A DNA stretch of 64,000 bases from Micromonospora_I sp040659735 (lineage in GTDB: Bacteria > Actinomycetota > Actinomycetes > Mycobacteriales > Micromonosporaceae): the NCBI RefSeq assembly GCF_040659735.1, contig NZ_JBFANZ010000029.1:1-64000 (forward strand). Direction: 5' to 3'. The notes beneath the pieces were generated by a model that made no database searches, had not been told where the DNA came from, and saw nothing but the letters and a program-made list of their open reading frames with translations. Below, piece after piece: positions 45,964 through 53,409 of this stretch; position 1 is the stretch's first letter; every line of letters starts with the position of its first letter. The translations under genes were made by a program, and so were the position numbers.

Positions 45964-46998
45964 ATGGCGGACTCCATGCTCGACGAAGCGTACGAACGCC
46001 TGCGGCACACCGGCCCCGAGCGCGACGGCTGGCTGTCCAACCACGCCCCGATGGCGGTGGAAGCGCTGGTCCACCACGGCCACGACCGGGCTGTGCACCG
46101 GTGGCTCGACTCCTACGCCGACCGGTTGGAAGAGCGGCCACGCGGCATCCGGCCCATCCCCGCCAGCGAGTGGCGCGATCCCCTCGGAGACCCGGTACGC
46201 AGCGGCGACTGGCTGGACCACTTCGACCGCGAGTTGGCCGGACAACCCTGGCGTGAGGTGCTGGGCCGCTGGTGGCCCCGTCTGCTGCCCGGCATCGCCG
46301 CGGGCGCCACCCACGGGGTGATCCGGGTCGGGCACGCCGTGCGAGCGATACTCGACACCGAGACCGCCCCGCGCGTCAGCGAGCTCGGCCGAGGGCTGGC
46401 CTACTGGGCCGCCCGGTGGCAACCCCTCGCCCCGCCCGGCCGCGGACCCTACCCGGCGACCGACCCTCGATCCGCGTTCGACAGGGTGCCCCGCGTACCC
46501 GACCAGCGGTTCGGCATCCGTGCCCGCCTCGCCCAACTCGCCGACCTCGACCAATGGGAGGTGGCGGCCGGCGTCGTGCCCGGCAGCCCCGGCCAGGACG
46601 TGCCGGCCCGTCTCGCCGCGATCGTGGACGCCGCGGTCGCCCAGCACGACACCCACGGGTACGCCAACCCGGTGATGCTCGTACACGCCGCCACCGCGCC
46701 GAACGCGGTCCTGCGTGCCCTCCCGGCGCTGCCGCACGCCCTGTGGGCGCCGAGCCTCGACGCCGCCTGGGCCGCGGCAGCCGCCGTCACCGCCGCGTAC
46801 GCCCCAGCCCGGGCCCGCCGGGCCGGACAGACCGGCGCGCGCCTGCATCCTGAGGAGCTCATGCGGCTCGCGGCGGCTTCCGGCGACGCCCACGCGATCA
46901 AATTCGTCGACGCCGCGATCGACGCGCACACCCGCCGCGGTGATGCTGCGGTCCTCGCCACCGCCGCCCGATCGATACGACAGATCACCGCCGACTAG
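45964..46998 (+). CDS. Questin oxidase-family protein
   Basis: A 344-residue cytoplasmic enzyme with the questin oxidase-like (AflY) pattern: LSNHAPMAVEALVHHGHDRAVHRWLDSYADRLEERPRGIRPIPASEW, then LLPGIAAGATHGVIRVGHAVRAI and a C-terminal His-containing helical part ANPVMLVHAATAPNAVLRALPALP. Members perform Baeyer-Villiger-type oxidation of anthraquinones or related aromatic rings. The start is ATG 45964 (or GTG 45958). The SoxR-like promoter would tie expression to redox-active, quinone-like compounds, which is consistent with the family. Confidence 0.82.
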   Translation: MADSMLDEAYERLRHTGPERDGWLSNHAPMAVEALVHHGHDRAVHRWLDSYADRLEERPRGIRPIPASEWRDPLGDPVRSGDWLDHFDRELAGQPWREVLGRWWPRLLPGIAAGATHGVIRVGHAVRAILDTETAPRVSELGRGLAYWAARWQPLAPPGRGPYPATDPRSAFDRVPRVPDQRFGIRARLAQLADLDQWEVAAGVVPGSPGQDVPARLAAIVDAAVAQHDTHGYANPVMLVHAATAPNAVLRALPALPHALWAPSLDAAWAAAAAVTAAYAPARARRAGQTGARLHPEELMRLAAASGDAHAIKFVDAAIDAHTRRGDAAVLATAARSIRQITAD

Positions 46999-47098
46999 GC
47001 ACGAGCTGGTCTGTATGTACTATGTCGTGTGCCATAAGTTACCCGCTGGTAGCTTAGCGGCCGTGGTCATTCGCGCGACATCAGAGAGCTGAGCTGCC

Positions 47099-47770
47099 AT
47101 GCCGACACTTGAGCGCCGGGACGACGTCTTCATCCTTGATCTCGGCGACACCGAGAACCGTTTCCACCCCGACTGGATCGACGCAGTCAACGCCGCGCTG
47201 GACGAGGTGGAGAACGCGGGAGCATCGTGTGCCCTGGTGACCGCCGCGACCGGGAAGTTCTTCTCCAACGGGCTGGACCTGGAGTGGTTGTTCGCCAACG
47301 GCGACCGATACCAGGACTATGTCGTCAGCGTCCACGAGCTTCTCGCGCGGGTGTTGGCCCTGCCGATGATCACGGTAGCCGCGTTGCAGGGGCACACCTT
47401 CGCCGCCGGGGCGATGTTCTCCCTGGCCCACGACTTTCGCGTGATGCGCGCCGACCGCGGCTACTGGTGTCTGCCAGAGGCCGACATCAACATCCCGTTC
47501 ACCCGGGGGATGTCGGCGTTGATTCAGGCTCGGCTGTCGCCGCAGACCGCACACGAGTCCATGACAACCGCCCGCCGCTACGGAGCCGAAGACGCGCTCG
47601 CCGCCCGCATCATCGACCGCGCCGTGAACGAGGACGCGGTGCGATCGACCGCGGTGGAGATCGCCGCATCGCAGTTGACCAAGGCGGGTCCCGTGCTCGG
47701 CACCATCAAGACCCGCATGTACGGGCACGTCTTGGACGCCCTGCGGGACAAGGCGAAGCTGCTCGACTGA
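47099..47770 (+). CDS. Enoyl-CoA hydratase/isomerase family protein
   Basis: A 223-residue crotonase-fold enzyme. Oxyanion motif KFFSNGLDLEWLFANG and QGHTFAAGAMFSLAHDFRVMRADRGYWCLPEADINIPF are typical of delta3,delta2-enoyl-CoA isomerases (PECI-like) of fatty acid breakdown. It stands alone; there is a leader-like hairpin-free region before it. Exact reaction not proven. Confidence 0.88.
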   Translation: MPTLERRDDVFILDLGDTENRFHPDWIDAVNAALDEVENAGASCALVTAATGKFFSNGLDLEWLFANGDRYQDYVVSVHELLARVLALPMITVAALQGHTFAAGAMFSLAHDFRVMRADRGYWCLPEADINIPFTRGMSALIQARLSPQTAHESMTTARRYGAEDALAARIIDRAVNEDAVRSTAVEIAASQLTKAGPVLGTIKTRMYGHVLDALRDKAKLLD

Positions 47771-47941
47771 CGCCGCGTGTGCCGCGGCACCTGCTGCTGC
47801 GCCGCCGCACCTGCTCGACCGGCACGTCGAACGCATCGGCGGCTCTCACGGGAGTAGCCGGGAGCGTCGCCTCGTACCGGCCGGTCGTACAGCGAGCATC
47901 GACGCTACGCCGCACCGCGCGACCCGGCGTACCCTTCTCCC

Positions 47942-48322
47942 ATGACCACCGCCCGGGCGTTCGACATGCCGGCCGAGCAGGCGCGAGAGGCAGCCGACGT
48001 GGCCGCCGAGGGCAACGTCGTCTATCTCACCGACCCGGCCGGCCACCGACTCGCCGCCGTCGTGCCCACCGAAACCGCCGACACCGCGCTCGTCCTGGCC
48101 GCCGCCGCCCAGACCCGGCAACGCCTCGCCGCGTTCGAAACCGCCGCGAGCCAACGCGCGCTCGGCCCCGACGAGGCCACGGCCCACATGCTCGCCCGCG
48201 GCGAGGGCCCACCCGACGCCGAGCATTTCGCCCGGGTGCTGCGCGCCGAAGGACTCCCCGCCGACCAGATCACCGCCGAGGCGCACCGCCTCGCGACCGA
48301 GGCCGCCCACCGATCCGCGTGA
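47942..48322 (+). CDS. Phd-like antitoxin
   Basis: A 126-residue protein. The N-terminal part MTTARAFDMPAEQAREAADVAAEGNVVYLTDPAGHRLAAVVPTE is Phd/YefM-like: a short DNA-binding beta-alpha unit with the GxxVYLTxxxxxxAAVVP end. The rest is helical and would wrap the toxin. It overlaps the PIN gene by GTGA. A TACCCT at 47930 six bases before the ATG suggests a leaderless transcript that it autoregulates. Confidence 0.7.
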   Translation: MTTARAFDMPAEQAREAADVAAEGNVVYLTDPAGHRLAAVVPTETADTALVLAAAAQTRQRLAAFETAASQRALGPDEATAHMLARGEGPPDAEHFARVLRAEGLPADQITAEAHRLATEAAHRSA

Positions 48323-48708
48323 GCGACACCGTCGGCGGCTGGATCCTCGACACCGGGGCACTCCTGGCCTACTGCAACGACGACACCTACGTGCGCGCCG
48401 TCGTCGCCTCCTGCCGCGGCCGCGGCCAGACCCTTCTCGTCTGCGACACGGCCCTCACCACCGCGCTCGACACCCGCCCCGAGGGCTTCGCCCGGCTGCT
48501 CGAACTACGCCGCCACCCCGCCACCACGCTCGCCGAACTCACCCACGCCGACGCCGAACACGTCGGGGCGCTGCTCGCCTACGCCGACGGCGACATCGAA
48601 ATAGCCCACCTCGTCCACGAAGCCACCCGCCGCGAGTGGCCGGTGCTCTCCGACCGCCGCGAGCAACTCCTCGCCGTCAACGCCACCCTGCTGGTCGAAC
48701 CCGTGTGA
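48319..48708 (+). CDS. PIN-domain toxin
   Basis: A 129-residue PIN-fold protein. The first acidic residue lies in GGWILDTGALLAYCNDD and further acids follow (HADAEHVGALLAYADGDIEIAHLVHEA), giving a nuclease-type site. GTG start at 48319 overlaps the antitoxin stop (GTGA). Together they form a VapBC-like toxin-antitoxin pair; RNA target unknown. Confidence 0.72.
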   Translation: MSDTVGGWILDTGALLAYCNDDTYVRAVVASCRGRGQTLLVCDTALTTALDTRPEGFARLLELRRHPATTLAELTHADAEHVGALLAYADGDIEIAHLVHEATRREWPVLSDRREQLLAVNATLLVEPV

Positions 48709-48944
48709 GGTGGCTGCGGGACACGCCAGCGAGCGCCATACCGTGGACAGGGCACACCGTGGACCACGCGCCGGACATCGTGGTCACCCCCAATCGCACC
48801 TGGCTCGACTTCCGCCCCGACCGCTCATGGCCGGTGCCGGCGTTGCCCAGCACGGGATGGGACAGGCCGGGCACGAGACGCGCACAGCGCCGTCACGGCA
48901 CAGCCCGCACCGGGGACTTGCGTCGGGTTGCATCCGGTACCTAG
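48705..48944 (+). CDS. Possible third gene of the PIN module
   Basis: 79 residues from GTG 48705, which overlaps the PIN stop by GTGA: VRWLRDTPASAIPWTGHT, then LDFRPDRSWPVPALPSTGW and a basic tail. The overlap and GC bias support coding, but the sequence is not recognised and ends inside the mer-type promoter. Tentative. Confidence 0.35.
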   Translation: MRWLRDTPASAIPWTGHTVDHAPDIVVTPNRTWLDFRPDRSWPVPALPSTGWDRPGTRRAQRRHGTARTGDLRRVASGT

Positions 48945-48965
48945 GTACAGGCTTACCGTGGAGTC
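48928..48965 (+). promoter_or_regulatory. Mer-type promoter and operator
   Basis: TTGCAT (48928-48933), a 19-nt spacer with GTAC-CTAG-GTAC (48937-48948) exactly in its middle, TTACCG (48953-48958), then ATG at 48966. This is the geometry of MerR-activated promoters, and GTAC-N4-GTAC is the core of the mer operator. Confidence 0.7.
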
Positions 48966-49322
48966 ATGACCGACACGAGCTTGCCGGGCCTGGCCTGGAC
49001 GCCAGCCGCGTGCACGCTGCCCACTGCGCAGCAGCCGCTGCGCCTGGCCGAGTTCGACGCCCTGTTCGCCACCGCGATCGAGCAGGCCGAGCGGATCAGC
49101 GACCGGCGGCTGCGGCTGACGATGACGGACGCCCCCGATCTGGAAGCCCGGGTGCGAGACCTGGCGGCCAGGGAAAGCGACTGCTGCGCGTTCTTCACCT
49201 TTACGATCACCGCGCCGCAGTCGGACCGGGTTGTGCTGGATGTCGAGGTTCCCGTCGGGCACATCGACGTACTGGACGCCGTCGCAGACCGGGCCGCGAC
49301 CGTACGTGGCGATGCGCGGTGA
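48966..49322 (+). CDS. Small Cys-containing protein of the mer-like operon
   Basis: A 118-residue protein. The most conserved-looking part is ARVRDLAARESDCCAFFTFTITAPQ, where the vicinal Cys pair and aromatic residues suggest metal or redox binding. It starts leaderless at ATG 48966 and overlaps the MerR gene by GTGA. Small proteins of this kind precede metal-responsive MerR genes in actinobacteria. No exact family named. Confidence 0.6.
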   Translation: MTDTSLPGLAWTPAACTLPTAQQPLRLAEFDALFATAIEQAERISDRRLRLTMTDAPDLEARVRDLAARESDCCAFFTFTITAPQSDRVVLDVEVPVGHIDVLDAVADRAATVRGDAR

Positions 49323-49753
49323 GCACCGCGCTGCGCAGTGGTGAGCTGGCTGCGGCCGCAGGAGTGAACCCGCAGACTCTGCGCTACTACGAACGGCGCG
49401 GTCTGCTGGCAGAACCGGACCGTAGTCCGGGCGGCCACCGGTTGTATCCCGCCGAGGCCCTGACGATCCTGCGGATCATCAAGACCGCGCAGCGGCTGGG
49501 GTTCACCCTCGACGAGGTCGCCGAACTCGTCGATCTCGGTGGCCACCGGCACGGCCGGCATCCCGACACCGGCCTGCAACGCCGGGCCGCCACCAAACTG
49601 GCCGAAATCGAGGCGAAGATCGCCGACCTGCGCGTCATCGCCACGAGCCTGCGCACCGCGATCGACGCCGGCTGCGATGACCTGACCGCCTGCGCCACCA
49701 GCAGTTGCTGCCCGTTGCCCTTCGCCGACCTCGACCGAGGAGACCACCACTGA
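49319..49753 (+). CDS. MerR-family metal regulator
   Basis: A 144-residue MerR protein. Helix-turn-helix LRSGELAAAAGVNPQTLRYYERRGLLAEPDRSPGGHRLYPAEALTIL, dimer helix, and C-terminal metal loop CDDLTACATSSCCPLPF. The loop has the Cys cluster of mercury-type MerR, but the usual dimer-helix Cys position is occupied by GGHRHGRHP, so the metal may differ from mercury. GTG start at 49319 (GTGA overlap). Confidence 0.85.
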   Translation: MSTALRSGELAAAAGVNPQTLRYYERRGLLAEPDRSPGGHRLYPAEALTILRIIKTAQRLGFTLDEVAELVDLGGHRHGRHPDTGLQRRAATKLAEIEAKIADLRVIATSLRTAIDAGCDDLTACATSSCCPLPFADLDRGDHH

Positions 49754-50013
49754 TGAAGACTCTGCGTCGTATGCTGCCCGGCGGCCTCGGCGGGCTCACC
49801 GGCCTCGCCTGCGCCCTGTGCTGCGCCATTCCGCTCGCGATCGCGGCCGGCATCCTCGGCGGAACCGGCTGGGCCCTCCTCGGCCGGATCCTGCCCGGCA
49901 TCGCCCTGGCCTTGGCCGCCGCGACGGCGCTGGCCTATTGGTGGACCACACGACCTGCCGCCCACGCCGGCGGATGCGTCGCCGGCAACTGCTCCTGCTC
50001 CCGGCCGTCCTGA
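49753..50013 (+). CDS. MerT/MerF-like small metal transporter
   Basis: An 86-residue membrane protein with two helices. The first contains GLACALCCAIPLAI, a vicinal Cys pair inside the membrane as in MerT/MerF; the C-terminus is Cys-rich (GGCVAGNCSCSRPS). It overlaps the MerR gene by one base. It would pass Hg(II) or a similar soft metal inward. Confidence 0.72.
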   Translation: MKTLRRMLPGGLGGLTGLACALCCAIPLAIAAGILGGTGWALLGRILPGIALALAAATALAYWWTTRPAAHAGGCVAGNCSCSRPS

Positions 50014-50040
50014 CCAGCGCGCCCCGGTACGCTGCCCGCC

Positions 50041-50373
50041 GTGACCATCGCCCGCTCCATCCTGCTGTTCGCCCTGGCGGCTGTGTTCGAGATCGGTGGA
50101 GCGTGGCTGGTCTGGCAGGGCTGGCGCGAACAGCGCGGCCTGTGGTGGATCGCTGCGGGCGTCATCGCGCTCGGCGCGTACGGGTTCGTGGCCACCTTCC
50201 AGCCCGATGCCCACTTCGGCCGCATCCTCGCCGCGTACGGCGGAGTCTTCGTCGCCGGATCACTCGCCTGGGCAATGGTCGTCGACAAGTTCCGGCCCGA
50301 CCGTTACGACGTCATCGGCGCGGCCCTCTGCCTGGTCGGCGTCGCCGTCATCATGTACGCCCCGCGCCCCTGA
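50041..50373 (+). CDS. YnfA-family membrane protein
   Basis: A 110-residue four-helix membrane protein of the YnfA family: FALAAVFEIGGAWLVWQGWREQRGLWWIAAGVIALGAYGFVATFQPDAHFGRILAAYGGVFVAGSLAWAMVVDKFRPDRYDVIGA. Members are small multidrug/metal-associated proteins and are common in metal resistance regions. Start GTG 50041, 27 nt after the MerT-like gene, so part of the same operon. Confidence 0.85.
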   Translation: MTIARSILLFALAAVFEIGGAWLVWQGWREQRGLWWIAAGVIALGAYGFVATFQPDAHFGRILAAYGGVFVAGSLAWAMVVDKFRPDRYDVIGAALCLVGVAVIMYAPRP

Positions 50374-50489
50374 CCGGGCGTCACTCGCCCGACCGTTGCG
50401 GCCGGCGCCGGGAGCGGCGCGGCGGTGACGCCGACGCTCAACGGGCCTGCCGGACCGGGACGAGATCGCCGAACAGCAGACATGATCAG

Positions 50490-50513
50490 GATTACGGGTG
50501 TAATCTTCGCCCT
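50490..50513 (+). promoter_or_regulatory. Operator/leaderless promoter of the BrnT-like module
   Basis: GATTAC-GGGT-GTAATC (50490-50505) overlaps the -10 TAATCT (50501-50506), and the GTG start at 50514 follows seven bases later. The ribbon-helix-helix antitoxin is the likely binder. Confidence 0.6.
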
Positions 50514-50792
50514 GTGGAGGAGGCCTACCGCTTCGACGAGCGCAGCTACGACGCTCTGGACGCCGCCGGTGTCACCTGGCAGACCGTGCAGTACGTCCTG
50601 CGCAACCGGCCACGAGTACGCCGCCACATCGGCGCCGTCCTCAACATCGCCGGACAGGGCGCCGACCAGCAGTGGTACATGGTCGCCCTCGTCGAAGAAG
50701 CCGCCGACGAATACCTGGTCGCCGGCGCCCGCCCTCTCGACGAAACCGAGATCCAGGCAGTCAGCAAGATGCTCGAAAGGGGCGCGTCATGA
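50514..50792 (+). CDS. BrnT-like ribonuclease toxin
   Basis: A 92-residue protein: VTWQTVQYVLRNRPRVRRHIGAVLNIAGQGADQQWYMVALVEEAADEYLVAGARPLDETE follows the BrnT/DUF4258 pattern of a small RelE-like RNase (GR-x-L core, then YxVxxARPLxxxE). It is followed by the antitoxin with an ATGA overlap, toxin first as in BrnTA. Assignment is by pattern, moderately sure. Confidence 0.6.
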   Translation: MEEAYRFDERSYDALDAAGVTWQTVQYVLRNRPRVRRHIGAVLNIAGQGADQQWYMVALVEEAADEYLVAGARPLDETEIQAVSKMLERGAS

Positions 50793-51076
50793 ACCGCGAC
50801 GAGGCGCTGCAGTCGATGGCCGACACCGACTGGTCGGGGGCTGAGGTCGAGCGTGAACCGCGACGGATGGCGTTCGTCTACACCGTGCGGCTCCCCGACG
50901 AACTCGCCCGGTGGGTGGAGGGCAAGGCATCGGAGAAGGACCTCAGGCCTTCGACGCTGATCCGTGAACTGCTCGAGGCCGCCCGCCGTGTGGAGGCCGA
51001 AGATGAGCCGGTGGTTGTCCGCCGATCCGACCTGGTCCGGGCTATCGACGCCGCCGTACGCCCGGCAGCCGCTTGA
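50789..51076 (+). CDS. Ribbon-helix-helix antitoxin
   Basis: A 95-residue protein with a CopG/RHH domain: MAFVYTVRLPDELARWVEGKASEKDLRPSTLIRELLEAARRV. The acidic N-terminus (DEALQSMADTDWSGAEVE) would bind the toxin. It overlaps the BrnT-like gene by ATGA. Likely binds the repeat at 50490. Confidence 0.72.
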   Translation: MNRDEALQSMADTDWSGAEVEREPRRMAFVYTVRLPDELARWVEGKASEKDLRPSTLIRELLEAARRVEAEDEPVVVRRSDLVRAIDAAVRPAAA

Positions 51077-51168
51077 GCGCGTCTGCTCATCCGCGTTTTC
51101 GATCGTTGCCCGCCAGGTGTCGCCGACGCGATCGACCACGTCGTCCCAGGCGCCGGGGGACTCGTCCG

Positions 51169-51678
51169 TCATCGGCGGTCCTGCTGCCGGCTCGCCCGCA
51201 GTTGTGCGGCGCAGCAGGCTCGCACGCTCGCCTTCAGTTCCTCGATCGGTCGGCCCCACTCGCCGTCCCAGGTGTACTCGGTGCCGTAGAGCGCGCCGAG
51301 AGGAAGGTCGATCACGTCGTTGTTGTAGTGGGTGGATATGACGACCGCTTCGACCTGCTGAACCACCGATCGCTCGCCGACGATCCCGGATAGGCACCTC
51401 TCGGCCAGTTCGCGGAAAACCTCGTTGGCGGCCGTGACGGTGGTCGTGGGCAGCACGCCTCCCGTGTCGGCCAGAGCGCGAGGAAGAAGGTCCCTCACCG
51501 CGTGCGGGTCCCGGCCGTTGAGCCCGGCCAGTTCCCGCAGCGCCTCGCCATCGTGACCATCTGCAAGCCATCGCGCGGCCCACCACGGAACGCGCTCGGT
51601 GGGTACCAGATCGAGCACGAACCAGGCCGCGACCGTGGCCGGCAGCGGCGTCGTGCCCTCGCGACGATGCTCAGTCAT
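51169..51678 (-). CDS. Hypothetical protein
   Basis: A 169-residue protein, not recognised. Segments such as VAAWFVLDLVPTERVPWWAARWLADGHDGEALRELAGLNG are helical and GC-biased, so it is a real gene. The C-terminal part ISTHYNNDVIDLPLGALYGTEYTWDGEWGRPIEELKASVRACCAAQLRA is mixed alpha/beta. No signal or membrane helix. Its ATG at 51678 lies inside the stop of the upstream mini-ORF. Confidence 0.65.
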   Translation of the reverse strand: MTEHRREGTTPLPATVAAWFVLDLVPTERVPWWAARWLADGHDGEALRELAGLNGRDPHAVRDLLPRALADTGGVLPTTTVTAANEVFRELAERCLSGIVGERSVVQQVEAVVISTHYNNDVIDLPLGALYGTEYTWDGEWGRPIEELKASVRACCAAQLRASRQQDRR

Positions 51679-51736
51679 CGGCGGCCACGACCAGGTTCAG
51701 CGCACCACTCGCGCTTCCGATGAAAACCACGCTCAT
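51671..51736 (-). CDS. 21-residue mini-ORF with strong ribosome site
   Basis: MSVVFIGSASGALNLVVAADD from ATG 51736, preceded by GGAAGGAGTTTA. It ends in ATGACTGA, which contains the start of the next gene (8-nt overlap), so translation of the next gene may depend on it. It may be only a translational leader. Confidence 0.4.
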   Translation of the reverse strand: MSVVFIGSASGALNLVVAADD

Positions 51737-51741
51737 TAAAC

Positions 51742-51862
51742 TCCTTCCAGTCGTCGAAGGCGGCCGGGCCGCGGTCGCGCCGCGGCTGGTACAGCTCGTG
51801 CTCCAGGTCGGCGCGCAGGGGACCGGCCAGAGGCGCGGTAGCGGAAAGCCCACCACCGGGTG
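51742..51862 (-). pseudogene. Possible gene fragment between recombinase and hypothetical
   Basis: An open frame with no start reads LRADLEHELYQPRRDRGPAAFDDWKE with strong G/C third positions that stop at about 51745, where the mini-ORF ribosome site begins. It looks like the tail of a broken gene. Weak. Confidence 0.3.
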
Positions 51863-51899
51863 ATCACGGTCCCGCCATGGGGCGCCGACCTGTCACACG

Positions 51900-52901
51900 T
51901 CACTCCTGCGCGGCCGGGTAGAGGCGACCCAACACCCGGTTGGTCCGGTTGGCCCGCACCGCCGCCCGCTGCTGACCCGCCGTCACGTCGATGTAGTTCT
52001 GACTCGTCGTCAACGTCGCGTGCCCCAGCAACCGCATGATCTCCGACGCGCTCGCCCCGTCCTCAGCCAACCGTGTCGCGAACGTATGCCGCAACGCGTG
52101 CAACTGGGCGCCGCGCGGCACCCGATCCGTTACTCCGGCCCGCCGATAACAGGACTCCACCAGATACTGCAGCCCACCCCGGCGCAGCGCCTCGCCGAAG
52201 CGGTCGACCAGCAGCACCGAATCCCGCCGTACCGACCGTGCTCCGAACCGTCGCCGTCGACTGTCCAGATAGCTGTTGATGACGGCATCCAGCTCCGGCT
52301 CGATCGGGATGACCCGGGGCTTGCCTCCCTTGCCCGCCACATCGACCCGGCGCTCGCCGGGTCGACCGGCGAGCGAACCGATCCGCAGCGAGAGCAGCTC
52401 GGAGAGGCGCAGTCCGGCACAGAGCGCCAGGGCGAGCACCACCAGGTCCCGCTCCGGCCAGGGATGCCGCTGTCGGTGGTCGTCGCGCGCGACCGCCTCC
52501 AACAGTTGCTCGGGGGTTTCCTCGCCACGCAGCGGCTTGGGCGAGGGGAGGGGCACGTTGGGTTTGTCCACTGCCGGCATCGGGTTTCCGGCCACGATGC
52601 CGTCGGCGACGAGGAACGCGAAGAAGCTGTTCCAGGTGGACCAGGCGCGGTAGATGGAGGCGGCGGCGCGGGGGCCGGCGAAGCGGGCGAAGGCACCGCG
52701 CAGGGGACGGGCGGTCAGCGCGGTGATCGGCAGGGTCGCCAGGGGGAGGGGAGCGTCGGGATCCTCGGCGACCAGGCGGGTGATGGCGATGAGGTCGCGA
52801 CGGTATGCCGCCAGAGTGTGCGCGGACGGCTTACGCGTGCTCCGTGAGATCAGGAACTCCTCGATGAGGGTAAGTACCAGTTCATCACCTTTGTGCTGCA
52901 T
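51900..52901 (-). CDS. Tyrosine recombinase (XerC/D-like integrase)
   Basis: A 333-residue tyrosine recombinase. N-terminal SAM-like core-binding domain (LISRSTRKPSAHTLAAYRRDLIAITRL) and C-terminal catalytic domain with Arg165 (CAGLRLSEL), His268 and Arg271 (LHALRHTFATRLA), His294 (LLGHATLTT) and Tyr303 (SQNYI). All catalytic residues are kept. The ATG at 52901 sits inside a dif-like palindrome and has no ribosome site; a TAATAT -10 lies eight bases before it, so it is probably leaderless. No other mobile-element genes were seen. Confidence 0.92.
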   Translation of the reverse strand: MQHKGDELVLTLIEEFLISRSTRKPSAHTLAAYRRDLIAITRLVAEDPDAPLPLATLPITALTARPLRGAFARFAGPRAAASIYRAWSTWNSFFAFLVADGIVAGNPMPAVDKPNVPLPSPKPLRGEETPEQLLEAVARDDHRQRHPWPERDLVVLALALCAGLRLSELLSLRIGSLAGRPGERRVDVAGKGGKPRVIPIEPELDAVINSYLDSRRRRFGARSVRRDSVLLVDRFGEALRRGGLQYLVESCYRRAGVTDRVPRGAQLHALRHTFATRLAEDGASASEIMRLLGHATLTTSQNYIDVTAGQQRAAVRANRTNRVLGRLYPAAQE

Positions 52902-52919
52902 AAGGAATATTATGCAGCA
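52894..52919. repeat. Dif-like palindrome at the recombinase start
   Basis: TGCTGCATAA-GGAATA-TTATGCAGCA: 10-bp perfect arms and a 6-nt centre, the 11-6-11 layout of Xer sites with CATAA...TTATG next to the centre. It covers both the start codon and the -10 of the recombinase gene, so it may be its crossover or autoregulatory site. Confidence 0.7.
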
Positions 52920-53409
52920 TTTACCGGTTCAGCGCGAGAGTGGGATCGTGGGGCAGCACCCGACGGGAGCCGTACGAGACAGGTCGCGCAGTGGCGCGGC
53001 CACACCGAACGGCCAGGTCGACCCAGAGGGGTACGCGCACCGCGGCGGGGAAGGTGTACGGACGAGTCCCGATGCCGCCGGACCAACCCGTGGCGGCGAC
53101 GCCAGCGGCCGTGCGCTGGTCGGCCGCCATCCGCATGCCGGCCGACCGTCATACCGAACGCGCGGTGAGGTCGGCCGTCCGCGCTGGCCGTCCACGGGAT
53201 ACGGCCACGCCTGGAGCCGGCCACGGGGAGGGCCTCACCCCTGGCGGGAGGCTCCCGATAATCGACTAGTTGACATAATGTGCATTATCGAACAAGTACA
53301 AGGGAGCGGGGTATCCCGGTGCGGGAGTGGTTTGTGAAGCCTCATCCAACCTGAGTGTCCGTTGCCGGTGAACCTGAGGCATTACCACCTGAGGCTTACT
53401 GTCGGCCGA
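52920..53409. other. Gene-free region holding dif
   Basis: About 490 nt without a supported gene; overlapping open frames have no protein-like signal. It holds dif (53268-53295) and, nearer the ArsR gene, an inverted repeat AAGCCTCA (53337) / TGAGGCTT (53390) that may terminate that transcript, plus a direct repeat ACCTGAGGC. Confidence 0.5.
53268..53295 (-). other. Chromosomal dif site
   Basis: On the minus strand 25 of 28 bases fit the actinobacterial dif consensus as I recall it (CGATAAT, six-base centre, ACATTATGTCAA core kept; mismatches at positions 4, 5 and 27). It has the 11-6-11 layout of XerC/XerD sites. If right, this is the chromosome dimer resolution site and the window lies at the replication terminus. 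Confidence 0.75.

Noticed and set aside
47771..47941. Direct repeat GCACCTGCT before the PIN module
   Set aside because: Only a 9-nt match pair in GC-rich DNA, easily by chance.
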